Shown piece by piece: positions 55,214 through 64,000 of a stretch of DNA of 64,000 bases. The stretch comes from Argonema antarcticum A004/B2. Its GTDB lineage: Bacteria; Cyanobacteriota; Cyanobacteriia; Cyanobacteriales; Aerosakkonemataceae. The position numbers and the translations under genes are program-made. The stretch is taken from NCBI RefSeq assembly GCF_023333585.1, contig NZ_JAIQZN010000012.1, positions 31,228 through 95,227 on the forward strand. Direction: 5' to 3'. Positions within the stretch are counted from its first letter, which is position 1, and each line of letters opens with the position of its first letter. A model generated the notes under the pieces. It was not told the origin of the DNA. It made no database searches and saw only the letters and a program-made list of their open reading frames with translations.

Positions 55214-56086
55214 ATGAATCTAGATAAAAATTTGATGAAAATTTTGGGTGGTAAATTTGAATACGAACGAACTCTCCGGTGTGCAACGCCTTCAGGTAAT
55301 TACTTTTGGTATCGTAAACGTCAAGAAATTGTCAAACTATTTGCACGTAATATCAGCCTATTCCTAAATTCTCAAATGGAAAAAACAGCGCCTAGCTTGT
55401 TTGTAGATATTGGATGTGGAGAAAGCATTGACCTATTTTTAATCCGTGATTTTTTAGAAAAAAAATCATCGCGCTGGCAGTTCATAGGTTTAGAAGCAGA
55501 CCCAACTTCATTACAGGTAGCCAATTTAAGAAAAGAATACAACAAGGCTGATAATGTAGATTTTATATCCTGTGATGTCACAAAGAAATTACCTTTTCAA
55601 GATGCTGAAGTAGATATAATATATTGTTCAGAAGTTATTGAACATCTTCTAGAACCAGAGTTATTTTTGAAGGAAATCAAGCGGGTGACTAAACCAAATG
55701 GATACCTTATTCTTACCACACCAAATGAACCCAATGTGTTTCAAAGTGCCTACTGGAGCAAAACTCGTCTTCAAAAGATGCAGGCAGAGATACAAGCGAT
55801 GAAAGAGGAACATCAACAGGTCAATATACAAGCCGATAATGCCTTTTTGTATGGACATATATCCCTCCGAACCATTAAAGAGTGGGATGATACTTTACGT
55901 AAAATAGGCTTTAAAAACGTTGATTACGGGCGTGGGGCTGTGACATATGGCGGAACGCCATTTTTTGACAATGAGTGGATTTTAGGTACTCGTTTTCTCC
56001 TAGAGGCAGTTTTGGACTTGCTACCCCGGCAATGGGTATGTAATCTTTCCGATCAATTAATTGGGCTATATAGACTCGATCAGTAA
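55214..56086 (+). CDS. SAM-dependent methyltransferase
   Basis: This protein of about 290 aa has motif I FVDIGCGESIDLFL, then IIYCSEVIEHLLEPE and TKPNGYLILTTPNEP. The start could be GTG 55211 or ATG 55214 after AGAGGAACC. It is followed by another glycosyltransferase. The long helical insert (about 180-215) with many Gln/Glu residues is unusual compared with the other methyltransferases here. Confidence 0.86.
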   Translation: MNLDKNLMKILGGKFEYERTLRCATPSGNYFWYRKRQEIVKLFARNISLFLNSQMEKTAPSLFVDIGCGESIDLFLIRDFLEKKSSRWQFIGLEADPTSLQVANLRKEYNKADNVDFISCDVTKKLPFQDAEVDIIYCSEVIEHLLEPELFLKEIKRVTKPNGYLILTTPNEPNVFQSAYWSKTRLQKMQAEIQAMKEEHQQVNIQADNAFLYGHISLRTIKEWDDTLRKIGFKNVDYGRGAVTYGGTPFFDNEWILGTRFLLEAVLDLLPRQWVCNLSDQLIGLYRLDQ

Positions 56087-56174
56087 TTTTGCTAGTGACT
56101 GAAAATTTTGGTTTTTAACGATTAAAACAACACTGACAAAATTAATGCAAACCACTGAACTGGAAGTTGTCTAG

Positions 56175-57374
56175 GTGAGAGTTTTACATATCATTCCCTC
56201 TGTAAGCCCTGCTCTTGGTGGGCCGACACAAGTCGTTTTAAATCTAGTGAAAGCCTTGCGGGACTGCGGGGTTGATGCGGAGATAGTTACTACTAATGAT
56301 AATGGCGCTACTTTGCTAGATGTGCCATTGAATCAACGCATTGAGTACGAGCAAGTTCCCGTTTGGTTTTTGCCAAGGTTTTCGCCTCCGCTGAAAGAGT
56401 TTATATTCTCTCCAGCTATTACTAAATGGCTTTGGGAAAACATCAAGAACTATGACATTTTAGATAACCATTATCTTTTCTCATACTCTTCTAGTTGTGC
56501 TGGTGCGATCGCGCGTTGGCAAAACGTTCCTTATACAGTTCGGACAATGGGACAACTTGCTCCTTGGGCACTTGCCCAAAGTCGCCTAAAAAAAGAAATT
56601 TATACCTTTCTAATTGAACGCCAAAACTTGAACCGCGCAGCTGCCATTCATTGCACCTCAAATGGCGAAGCAGAAGACGTTCGTAATTTCGGCATTCAGA
56701 CGCCGACCGTTACCTTGCCTTTAGGAGTAAATCAGCCAGTATACTGGCCACAAGCTAAGCAAAAGCTACGCGAAATTTATGGCATTGCAGTAGAAAAGCC
56801 GGTAGTGCTATTTCTTTCGCGCCTCCATTACAAAAAGCGCCCCGATTTGCTCGTACAAGCACTTGGCAAGCTAGCGGCAAAACAATCTAAATTTCACCTA
56901 GTATTGGCAGGGTCGGGTGAAACAGATTACCTCAATTATTTGAAGAGTTTAGTATTATCCTTGGGGTTAACCGCAGAGACAACTTTTCCCGGCTTTGTTG
57001 AAGGTCAAGATAAAGATTTGCTGCTGCAAGGAGCAGATATATTTGTTTTGCCATCTTTTTCAGAAAATTTCGGGATAGCTGTTGCGGAAGCACTGGCACA
57101 TGGATTACCTGTGATTATCACCCCAGATATCCAGATAGCACCAGAAATTGCAGCGGCAAAAGCTGGATTGGTGGTGGAGGGAGAAGTCGAACCTTTGGCT
57201 AATGCGATCGCGCAATTGCTTACCTCTCCTCAACAGCGGCAAGATCTGGGCGAAAATGGCAAAGATTTGGTGCAGCGCCGCTACTCTTGGAGTGCGATCG
57301 CATCACACCTTACTGGCGTCTATCGCTCTATCATTGAACGAGAAAGGCTTCCCGATCGTATAACTTTTCCATAA
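56175..57374 (+). CDS. Glycosyltransferase, GT4 family
   Basis: This 399-aa GT-B protein starts at GTG 56175. The N-terminus VLHIIPSVSPALGGPTQVVL and the C-terminal PSFSENFGIAVAEALAHGLP signature are typical of GT4 mannosyltransferases. It precedes a methyltransferase by 7 bp. Confidence 0.9.
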   Translation: MRVLHIIPSVSPALGGPTQVVLNLVKALRDCGVDAEIVTTNDNGATLLDVPLNQRIEYEQVPVWFLPRFSPPLKEFIFSPAITKWLWENIKNYDILDNHYLFSYSSSCAGAIARWQNVPYTVRTMGQLAPWALAQSRLKKEIYTFLIERQNLNRAAAIHCTSNGEAEDVRNFGIQTPTVTLPLGVNQPVYWPQAKQKLREIYGIAVEKPVVLFLSRLHYKKRPDLLVQALGKLAAKQSKFHLVLAGSGETDYLNYLKSLVLSLGLTAETTFPGFVEGQDKDLLLQGADIFVLPSFSENFGIAVAEALAHGLPVIITPDIQIAPEIAAAKAGLVVEGEVEPLANAIAQLLTSPQQRQDLGENGKDLVQRRYSWSAIASHLTGVYRSIIERERLPDRITFP

Positions 57375-57381
57375 CCGCAAA

Positions 57382-58110
57382 ATGTCCTATTCTCAACGTT
57401 TGCTCGAACTGGGTAATCCCCTAACTCGTCTGGCACATCGCTCTCGTTTTAACGCGGTTCTAGATGTCCTTGGCAACTCTAAATATACCAAAGCACTAGA
57501 TTATGGCTGCGGCGACGGTTGGCTGCTTAGAACAGCTTACGATCGCGGCATAATAACTTCCGGTACCGGCGTTGATGTCGCCGACTATATGCTATCAGCT
57601 TCCCAGGAAATCTTTGCAGGCATATCAGGCTTTCAATTTTGTCAACCCAATGAAATATCTCAAAAAATCTCGCCCAAAAGTTGCGATTTAATTTTTTGCA
57701 CGGAAACGCTAGAACATATCGGTAATCCTGAAGGAGCTTTGGAGCAAATTTTAATTTATTGCCAGCCTGGAGCTAAAATAGTAATTTCTGTGCCTATAGA
57801 AGTTGGGCCTTCTCTTTTGTTTAAGCAAATTGGACGTTATTTAGCTAATTTAAAAGGAAACTATGGTTACGAACGTTATAATTTTAAAGAGCTATTTGCT
57901 GCTGTTACTTTATGGGATACTAACAGTTTTATTTCGTCTCACTCTTTGAAGTCAGAGTACACAGGACATAAGGGATTTGATTATCGGAAAATCGAAAAAT
58001 TGTTACTGGAAAAAGTTAAAATAGAGCGGCGGATTTTCTCTCCGTTTCCCTGGAGTGGTAATTTGCTGAACAGCACGGTAATTTGGTTGTGTAACGTGGA
58101 AAATTCATAA
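57382..58110 (+). CDS. SAM-dependent methyltransferase
   Basis: This 242-aa class I enzyme has motif I LDYGCGDGWLLRTA (about 37-50), LIFCTETLEHIGNPE and CQPGAKIVISVPIE. It is the sixth methyltransferase of the locus and the last before the YdcF/SGNH pair. Its target is unknown. Confidence 0.88.
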   Translation: MSYSQRLLELGNPLTRLAHRSRFNAVLDVLGNSKYTKALDYGCGDGWLLRTAYDRGIITSGTGVDVADYMLSASQEIFAGISGFQFCQPNEISQKISPKSCDLIFCTETLEHIGNPEGALEQILIYCQPGAKIVISVPIEVGPSLLFKQIGRYLANLKGNYGYERYNFKELFAAVTLWDTNSFISSHSLKSEYTGHKGFDYRKIEKLLLEKVKIERRIFSPFPWSGNLLNSTVIWLCNVENS

Positions 58111-58121
58111 TCAAGGCTAAT

Positions 58122-58706
58122 GTGTTTGAGCCCAAACTCAAGCGATTTAGGTTAATCTGTTTAGTCAGCACTGCCTTCATCGTACTGCTTATTAGCATAA
58201 TTCCGGTACGATTGGCTCTAGCTCATCTGCAAGCACCCCAACCCCAAGCCATCCTTACCCTTGGAGGAGGAATCGAGCGAGAAATCTTTACAGGTGAATT
58301 TGCTTTAGGCCATCCTACACTAGAAATCTGGGTTTCTACCGGCACTCCTCCCGAAGTAGCTGCGGGCATTTTTCGCGCCTATAACATCCCAGACAGCAGG
58401 CTGCATATCGATCGACGTGCCGTTGATACCGTGACCAACTTTACAACTCTAATTGCTGACTTCAAAAGTCGGCAGATTAAACATCTTTATGTGATAACCT
58501 CCGCTTATCATATGCCACGAGCTAAAGCGATCGCTACCCTCATTCTCGGTAGCCAAGGTATCGCCTTCACCCCCGTCTCCATTCCCTCCGGCGAAGCACC
58601 CGAATCTTGGCAACGCATTCTCCGCGATATTGGTCGTTCATTAGTTTGGATTGTTACAGGTCATACTGGGGCTAGCCTCGATCGGATTTTGGAGGCTTGG
58701 CGATGA
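58122..58706 (+). CDS. YdcF-like (DUF218/ElyC) protein
   Basis: This 194-aa protein starts at GTG 58122, with one membrane helix (about 11-33) and a DUF218 domain: ILTLGGGIER, then STGTPPEVAAG and VITSAYHMPRAKA. DUF218 proteins such as SanA, ElyC and YdcF act in envelope or exopolysaccharide biology. The stop overlaps the next start in an ATGA arrangement, so the pair is translationally coupled. Confidence 0.86.
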   Translation: MFEPKLKRFRLICLVSTAFIVLLISIIPVRLALAHLQAPQPQAILTLGGGIEREIFTGEFALGHPTLEIWVSTGTPPEVAAGIFRAYNIPDSRLHIDRRAVDTVTNFTTLIADFKSRQIKHLYVITSAYHMPRAKAIATLILGSQGIAFTPVSIPSGEAPESWQRILRDIGRSLVWIVTGHTGASLDRILEAWR

Positions 58707-59716
58707 GGATACCAGCCAAATACTACTGGATACTCGGTTCTGTTGTTGGGGTTTCGATCGCAACAGAATTGATACTGCGCCTAGCTTTCGGATTGGGGAA
58801 CCCAGTGTTAGTACAAGCTGACCCCAAGACGGGCTATCGATTTCAACCCAATCAAAAATTATTCAGATTTGGCAAAAATATTGAATACAACCAATACTCT
58901 CAACGTTCCGAACCCATAACACCACAAAAGACACCAGGAAAGCTGAGAATATTAATGACTGGCGACTCAGTTCTTAATGGCGGTAATCCTACAGATCAGA
59001 GTCAAACTATTACAGAACTTTTTGAAGCGAAATTATCTGTTTCCAAACATCCAGCAGAAGTTCTCAACGTCTCAGCCGGTTCTTGGGGAATTGGGAACGC
59101 ATTTGGATATCTGCGGGAATTCGGTACTTTTAACGCGGATGCAGTCATCCTGCAAATCGGCACCCACGATCTGACTCAGCCTACCAGTACCAGTGATGTG
59201 GTTGGGCATCATCCAGCTTATCCCTCCCATCCTCCACTGCTGGCGATTCAGGAAGCTTGGACTCGCTACGCTTGGCCGAATTTAGCCTTGAAATTAGGTC
59301 TTAACTTTGCCCCTGCGGATCTCCCTCCGCCTACATCTTCCAACCCGGATGGACAGTTTAAGCAGAATATGGAGATCTTAAAACAGATTGTAAAGCTGGT
59401 TCGGGCTCAGAAAATACCAGTTTTTGTTTTATATACACCAAGTTTTGATGACGTACTGCCGACACCTAAGCAGCCTCAGTACAAATCCGAGTTTTTACGG
59501 TTGCTAAAAAGTTTACAGGTTCCTATGATTGACAGTCATGCCGCTTGGTCAACCTTGCCGCCAAAGACGGTAGAAACATATTTTCGAGATTGGGTGCATC
59601 TGACCGTGCCAGGAAATCAAGCTCTAGCCCAAAAGCTGTTCGATCGACTTTGTGTAGCTCGCCAGTTAACAGCTTGCCTACCTAAGAAGCCTCCTTCAAA
59701 GCCAACCAGCCCCTGA
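58703..59716 (+). CDS. SGNH/GDSL-type hydrolase
   Basis: This protein of about 337 aa starts at ATG 58703 inside the preceding stop (ATGA). It has one N-terminal helix (about 8-26) and then the SGNH blocks MTGDSVLNGG (block I), GSWGIGN (block II), QIGTHDL (block III) and RDWVHLT (block V). Such enzymes often remove or move O-acetyl groups on polysaccharides, which fits the locus. Substrate not shown. Confidence 0.85.
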   Translation: MRIPAKYYWILGSVVGVSIATELILRLAFGLGNPVLVQADPKTGYRFQPNQKLFRFGKNIEYNQYSQRSEPITPQKTPGKLRILMTGDSVLNGGNPTDQSQTITELFEAKLSVSKHPAEVLNVSAGSWGIGNAFGYLREFGTFNADAVILQIGTHDLTQPTSTSDVVGHHPAYPSHPPLLAIQEAWTRYAWPNLALKLGLNFAPADLPPPTSSNPDGQFKQNMEILKQIVKLVRAQKIPVFVLYTPSFDDVLPTPKQPQYKSEFLRLLKSLQVPMIDSHAAWSTLPPKTVETYFRDWVHLTVPGNQALAQKLFDRLCVARQLTACLPKKPPSKPTSP

Positions 59717-59845
59717 CCGAGTTAATTTTGAATTTTGGATGAAATGATTAAAAGATTAAAACAAGCGAACTTATTCATTCGTAGAGATCATCTAAAATCC
59801 CCAAATCGCAAATCTAATCCAAAATCTAAAATTTGCAAGCCCCGG

Positions 59846-59952
59846 TAAGTAGGTGGGCATCATTAAACATAAAACTGTCAGGCTCTTAGAAACCCGGTTT
59901 CTCAGAGAAACCCGGTTTCTGGGAGTTCAGTTTATTTACACCCACCTACTTA
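59846..59952. repeat. MITE-like element with nested palindromes
   Basis: Perfect 12-bp inverted ends (TAAGTAGGTGGG at 59846-59857 and CCCACCTACTTA at 59941-59952) enclose two copies of the palindrome AGAAACCCGGTTTCT (59888-59902 and 59906-59920). The AAACCCGGTTTCT word and GTAGGTGGG ends are dispersed repeats in Oscillatoriales genomes (recalled). No protein is encoded. Confidence 0.72.
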
Positions 59953-60589
59953 ACATCCGTGGGTACAATCCAAAATCCTAGAATCCAAAATTCTTTCATC
60001 GGTTGAAGAATCTTTTACCCCATCGGCAGCGTCACTGAGCCAGTGGTAGCGATACCAATAGCACACTCACTGCTGACACGCTACCGCGAGAGTACGGATT
60101 TGGCAACGCGGATCTATATTTATACACTCTCTTCAGTAGGATATCCGGAATAATGGCGGAGTGTTTTGTAGAGGTTATAGGTAAAGTACTTTACCCACGG
60201 GGGATAGAGCTACCTGATTCTGAACACAGCGAAATAGCTCACTATGTACAAAACTGGAATTTCGGACGGGTTTACAAAACTACCCCAAAAGGGCTGATGT
60301 CAGCTACTGCACTGCGTTAGATCCTTTCGCCGAAACCAAAGGCTTTACCAGGAAGTGGTACAACCCGCCTTGCTTCCTCCCGCCTCACTCTTGTGAGGGG
60401 GTATCCAGGGGGGAACCCTCAGTAAACGAATGTAGGGATGAAGGTTTGGGACGCTAAAGATAGAGCTTTTCAACCCAGGTCTCCCCTTCTTTTGGCTGAA
60501 TATGGAAAAATGAACGGCTCTGCGGGAAGGGATTGCTCTGGTTGCGTCATTATTTTTTTGACCTCATAGAAACCTTTAGGGCATGATAA
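59953..60589. other. Non-coding stretch before the last glycosyltransferase
   Basis: No supported reading frame. The first part has STRR-like ATCCAAAAT words. The part from about 60170 to 60550 is GC-richer and unlike neighbouring gaps, with AGGGGGTATCCAGGGGGG and other folded-looking words, but I cannot match it to a known RNA family. The promoter of the last gene of the locus may be here. Confidence 0.5.
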
Positions 60590-61966
60590 ATGGGAATTCT
60601 ACAAGGGGAACATACGTTGCACCAGTTCTTGACTCAGTTGCACCAGTTAGTGACTCAGCCGCCAGGTCGCCGAAGAGATGGAAATATTCCAAAACAGCAG
60701 CATCCAGTGAGACTATCTATCATTACCCAGTTTTATCCGCCGGACTATGCCGCTACCGGACAGCTGATTGAAGAGTTAGCCGATCGGTTGAGGAATGACG
60801 GTGTATATGTCCACATCTTTACGGGACAGCCGGGATACGCTTTCCAAAAAGAAAATGCTCCACCGATCGAACGAAAAGACAAGATGCTGATTAGGCGATC
60901 GCGCACCGGAAGGCTTTGGCCCAGCCGGATTCGCGGCAAAGCCGTCAACGGCCTGTTATTTTGTGTGCGATCGGCATTTCATTTACTCAAAAACTGTTGG
61001 AGAGGTGACGTTTTACTCATCACCACCGCACCCCCCTTCTTACCGCTGCTGGGCTACCTAGCCCATCTCTGCTTTGGACTGCCCTATGTGTGTTTGCTGT
61101 ACGATCTATATCCCGATGTCGCCGTCGAACTGCAAGTGGTCCCCGCTCACCACTGGTTAGTTCGTTTATGGAACCTAGTTAACCAACAAATCTGGAAAAA
61201 TGCCAAGGGGGTTATAGTCCTCAGCCCCTCTATGAAAGAGCGTATCGTAGCCAAATGTCCAGAAGTAGCTGACAAGGTTGCCGTGATTCACAGCTGGGCC
61301 GATCCGAGTTGGATCGTACCTATCCCCAAACAAAATAACTGGTTTGCCCAGCAATACGACCTGGTAGAGAAATTTACGGTTCTCTACTCCGGCAACATGG
61401 GTCGCTGTCACGATATGGAGACAATTATGGAAGTGGCGAAACTTCTGGAAGATGAGCCGATCCAGTTTGTCTTTATTGGCGATGGCGCAAAGCGTCAGGC
61501 TACTAAGGAGCAAATTGCCGCCATGGGTTTGAAAAATTGTCTCCTCTTACCCTATCAGGACAAGCAGAACCTTCCTCACTCCCTGACTGCTTGCGACTTA
61601 TCTTTAGTCAGCATCAGTCCGGGGATGGAAGGATTAGTCGCTCCCAGCAAGCTTTACGGCATTTTAGCGGCTGGGCGTCCGGTCGGAGTAATTTGTGAGG
61701 AAGGTTCCTATTTATGCCAGCTGATTGAGCAAGCTAAATGCGGTGAAACCTTCAACAATGGAGACGCAACGGGGCTAGCTAATTTTATTCGCCGCTTGGC
61801 TAGCGATACTCAGTTGGCTCATCAGATGGGTAGGGCTGGTCGTTGCTACCTCAAATCAAACTTTACGCTGGAAATTATTGCCCAGCAATACTCAGAGGTA
61901 TTGAACCAAGCCTTATTGACAGACGTGAAATCGGAAGACTCGATCGCTGTTACAGAAGCTCATTAA
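60590..61966 (+). CDS. Glycosyltransferase, WcaI-like GT4 family
   Basis: This 458-aa GT-B protein has RLSIITQFYPPDYAATGQLI after an N-terminal extension of about 40 residues. The core with VLYSGNMGRCHDMETIMEVA and LVAPSKLYGILAAGRP follows the WcaI/colanic-acid group. The extension (HQFLTQLHQLVTQPPGRRR) could mean the true start lies further in, near an unannotated internal codon. It is separated from the main locus by the 870-bp gap, so it may have its own promoter. Confidence 0.86.
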   Translation: MGILQGEHTLHQFLTQLHQLVTQPPGRRRDGNIPKQQHPVRLSIITQFYPPDYAATGQLIEELADRLRNDGVYVHIFTGQPGYAFQKENAPPIERKDKMLIRRSRTGRLWPSRIRGKAVNGLLFCVRSAFHLLKNCWRGDVLLITTAPPFLPLLGYLAHLCFGLPYVCLLYDLYPDVAVELQVVPAHHWLVRLWNLVNQQIWKNAKGVIVLSPSMKERIVAKCPEVADKVAVIHSWADPSWIVPIPKQNNWFAQQYDLVEKFTVLYSGNMGRCHDMETIMEVAKLLEDEPIQFVFIGDGAKRQATKEQIAAMGLKNCLLLPYQDKQNLPHSLTACDLSLVSISPGMEGLVAPSKLYGILAAGRPVGVICEEGSYLCQLIEQAKCGETFNNGDATGLANFIRRLASDTQLAHQMGRAGRCYLKSNFTLEIIAQQYSEVLNQALLTDVKSEDSIAVTEAH

Positions 61967-62049
61967 TAAAATACCGGCTTGGCAGATGGGTGCGTCTGTT
62001 GCTCGCAGCATCAGAATGCTAATGCCTCTGGCGCACTACGCGAAAGCCT

Positions 62050-62523
62050 CTACTCGTCTTCGGGATTGAGGCGAATCATCTCCCAAGTTGTGTAAGTTCC
62101 GATCGGACTCCAAATTACATAAGGCAGTAACAATAGAGCTGCTGTACCAGAAACAGACCAGACCGTTATTGCCAAAATAATCCCTAAGATAGAACCAATA
62201 GCGCCAACAATGGTGCCAGCTTTGAGACTGCGTAGCCTTAACATCACTGGGTTGTAGGCGACGATCGTAATTTCTACTAGCAGATAGAACGCCATCAGCC
62301 ACCAAGTTTTGGCGCTGCTTGGGTCTTTTTCCCACACAATATAAGCAGACCAGCCTCCGCATATAAAAACTAGCGTCCAAATGATAGGGATTGCGCCCTC
62401 AAAAGTTAGCCACTTGGGACGCTGCAAGCGTTTGAACCACTTGATATCGTTAGGCGTAATCAAGTTGCTAGCTAAGGCAACTAATAATGTTACTGCCCCA
62501 ATTACCATCCACGATTTAATCAT
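62050..62523 (-). CDS. TspO/MBR family tryptophan-rich sensory protein
   Basis: This protein of about 157 aa has five predicted membrane helices and many tryptophans, with PKWLTFEGAIPIIWTLVFI, AYNPVMLRLRS and IWSPIGTYTTWEM as in TspO/translocator proteins that bind tetrapyrroles or other small hydrophobic ligands. I start at ATG 62523; the frame to 62550 lacks a site. It is on the opposite strand from the glycan locus and next to a TnpB element. Confidence 0.86.
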   Translation of the reverse strand: MIKSWMVIGAVTLLVALASNLITPNDIKWFKRLQRPKWLTFEGAIPIIWTLVFICGGWSAYIVWEKDPSSAKTWWLMAFYLLVEITIVAYNPVMLRLRSLKAGTIVGAIGSILGIILAITVWSVSGTAALLLLPYVIWSPIGTYTTWEMIRLNPEDE

Positions 62524-62589
62524 ACCCATACCTTTGCTGTTCCACGCCAAGCTATAGCCTGTTGCGATCGTGCCAATTTAAAGAGTAAA

Positions 62590-63786
62590 CTACCCCACGC
62601 ATAGAATGCGGGGGCTTTCAGTAGCCCTGATATGGTCTGCGATATCGCTTGCCAGTACCGAACCTCCAGGCAGGTTTACAAAAGCTGCCCCAACGATTGA
62701 AATCATGCTTGAACCATTCTCATCAGCATCACAATGGTTGCCGCAATGCCCACACTTAAAGATTTTGCCAGACCGATAGGACTGTCCTGTCACCGGATGG
62801 ATATGCAGACATTTGCTGCAAGTTTGACTGGTGTAGGCAGGGTTAATAGCAACCATTTCAACCCCCCATTTCACGCTTTTGTAGGCGATAAACAATCGCA
62901 GTTGCAAGAATGCCCAGCTATTACTACGTCTACGCTCAATTTTGCTTTTGGGTTGCTGATTCGTGCGTTCCCGGATACCCGTCAAGTCTTCGACCGCAAT
63001 GATAGCATTGTTATTCAACGCGGACAGGACAATCAATTTACTGATGTTGTGGTTTAGCCAAGTTTGGTAGCGTCGCTCTCTGCCCGACAGCCGTTTCAAA
63101 ATGTTTCTCGCTCCAAAGCGAGTACACCTTGTGCCTTTCGTTGCTTTGCTTTGGAGCGATGCTCTAACTCTGGCAAATTTGTCCCTAGTATCTCTGATCT
63201 CGGTTCCGTCCCATTTATCCCCAACCGAAGTAACAGCAATGTCTCTACGCCCAAAATCGACTCCAATAATTTTGTCCGACTTAATGGGGTCTGGCGCTTC
63301 GTCGGTTAGTTGGATATGGATATAGAACAATCCATCTTTGTGCTTACACAACTGGGCAGAAGTGGGTTTACGCCCTTTGAGCTTGCCAATCTGGTAATTT
63401 GCCAACACAACTGGGATGTGTTCTCTACATCCCAACAGGGTCAGGCTAACCGTTTTATCCTTTTCTCTGAAAGCAAAAATTCGAGCATCGTAATCCGCAG
63501 ACGTTGGACTGAACTGTTTAACGACCTCACCCTTAACCTTTGCTGTTTTGCGATTGGCTCCCACCCTGGCGCAAACTCTCACTGCTTGATTGGCGCTCAA
63601 CCCGAATTGAGTGCGAAGCTCCTGATAGACCAAGTTCTGAATCGTGGTTTTACTGGTTATCCCGGACTTCACCTGCTCATTGGCATAGTTGCAGCCATCT
63701 GCAAACGCCTTCAGCAAAGCATCCATTTTGGTGGCCTGCTCTGAAGTTGGTTGAAGCTTGCAAGCGATAGTAAGAGTCTGTTCCAT
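62590..63786 (-). CDS. tnpB: TnpB-like RNA-guided nuclease
   Basis: This 398-aa TnpB has RuvC residues Asp177 (GVDFGRRD), Glu266 (AVEDLTGI) and Asp355 (CDADENGSSMI). A zinc finger has two CxxC pairs (TCSKC and CGHC). The last motif differs from the common ENAAxNI and the C-terminus (VNLPGG) follows a branch common in cyanobacteria (recalled). The stop codon lies in the right-end hairpin, so the guide RNA would again overlap the mRNA. The reading frame is intact. Confidence 0.9.
   Translation of the reverse strand: MEQTLTIACKLQPTSEQATKMDALLKAFADGCNYANEQVKSGITSKTTIQNLVYQELRTQFGLSANQAVRVCARVGANRKTAKVKGEVVKQFSPTSADYDARIFAFREKDKTVSLTLLGCREHIPVVLANYQIGKLKGRKPTSAQLCKHKDGLFYIHIQLTDEAPDPIKSDKIIGVDFGRRDIAVTSVGDKWDGTEIRDTRDKFARVRASLQSKATKGTRCTRFGARNILKRLSGRERRYQTWLNHNISKLIVLSALNNNAIIAVEDLTGIRERTNQQPKSKIERRRSNSWAFLQLRLFIAYKSVKWGVEMVAINPAYTSQTCSKCLHIHPVTGQSYRSGKIFKCGHCGNHCDADENGSSMISIVGAAFVNLPGGSVLASDIADHIRATESPRILCVG
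62593..62614 (-). ncRNA. Right-end hairpin of the second TnpB element
   Basis: CCCC(A)CGCAT pairs with ATGCGGGGG around AGA, with one bulged base, just inside the tnpB stop (62590-62592). It probably forms part of the omegaRNA 3' scaffold. Prediction only. Confidence 0.5.
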
Positions 63787-63810
63787 CTGTCAAGTTTATC
63801 ACAAGTGAAT

Positions 63811-63861
63811 GCGGCTAAAGCCGCTGCCGCGTTCCGACCCGTGTCTAAAAGCCGGGGGCTT
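63811..63861. repeat. Left-end hairpins of the second TnpB element
   Basis: GCGGCTAAAGCCGC (63811-63824) and AAGCCGGGGGCTT (63849-63861) are two stem-loops upstream of the tnpB start. They resemble IS200/IS605 left ends in cyanobacteria. Confidence 0.6.
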
Positions 63862-64000
63862 CCCGCTCGCTTTTCGGTGAATTGAATCAGTCAATGGTGA
63901 GAATATCTATTGTCATCTACCTTTAGACATATCCTAACTCAAGTTTGCATTCGCTCTTGTTTGGAATGGGTAATGGCTACGTAGTTGGGGGGGGGGGCGG

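Larger units (their letters stand above)
62590..63861 (-). mobile_element. IS605/IS607-type insertion sequence with TnpB only (second copy type)
   Basis: The element runs from the right-end hairpin (62593-62614), which overlaps the tnpB stop, to left-end hairpins at 63811-63824 and 63849-63861. It carries one tnpB and no tnpA. It is not the same family branch as the element at 18985-20346. Element edges beyond the hairpins are not resolved. Confidence 0.75.

Noticed and set aside
60340..60560. Possible group II intron or riboswitch before the last glycosyltransferase
   Set aside because: I could not find a domain V-like hairpin or any riboswitch core, so only an unexplained stretch is reported.
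63987..63997. Run of 11 G at the window edge
   Set aside because: It is more likely a sequencing or contig-end artefact than a feature.

Overview
The window looks like the chromosome of a filamentous, Oscillatoriales-type cyanobacterium. The HIP1 octamer GCGATCGC is frequent (for example 793-800, 2239-2246, 18002-18009, 20793-20800). Many intergenic gaps carry heptanucleotide short tandem repeats (STRR). The gene content is also cyanobacterial: IcfG-type partner switch, GlgX, a CcmS-like protein, TPS-exoprotein/CHAT/DUF928/CHASE2-cyclase genes and TnpB-only insertion sequences. I saw no rRNA, tRNA or CRISPR.

Region 1 (131-14875, all on the minus strand, so transcription runs from 14875 down). 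Two tandem-CMD and EthD/VOC/SnoaL multidomain proteins, several SnoaL-like proteins and a DJ-1/PfpI protein are followed by an AGE-fold protein, a STAS antagonist, the glycogen debranching enzyme GlgX, a second STAS antagonist, an RsbW-type kinase and a broken membrane phosphatase. From memory the lower part matches the icfG cluster of Synechocystis PCC 6803 (slr1852-slr1861), which links carbon/glucose metabolism to a STAS/kinase/phosphatase partner switch. Two things are unusual here. The small-molecule enzyme block upstream is greatly expanded by tandem duplication and domain fusion. The phosphatase has lost its catalytic domain. This is the best candidate for an undescribed system in the window.

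Region 2 (15694-27272) is a mosaic of housekeeping and decayed genes: an ABC-F ATPase with a leftover second 3' end beside it, a saccharopine-dehydrogenase-like reductase, a TnpB insertion sequence, a ParD antitoxin with only the tail of parE left, an ABC exporter, a CcmS-like protein, a truncated NlpC/P60 peptidase, a response regulator, an alpha/beta hydrolase and a UbiG-like methyltransferase.

Region 3 (27378-37505, plus strand) is a surface/signalling module: a filamentous-haemagglutinin-type exoprotein, a TPR-CHAT protease-like protein with heptanucleotide repeats translated inside it, a DUF928 protein and a CHASE2 nucleotide cyclase. The cyclase overlaps the first gene of region 4.

Region 4 (37489-61966, plus strand) is a large glycan biosynthesis locus. 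It holds about eleven glycosyltransferases, six SAM methyltransferases interleaved with them, two SDR epimerases, an O-antigen-polymerase-like membrane protein, a YdcF-like protein and an SGNH hydrolase. No flippase, Wza/Wzc or ABC exporter is present. The window ends with TspO and a second TnpB insertion sequence.
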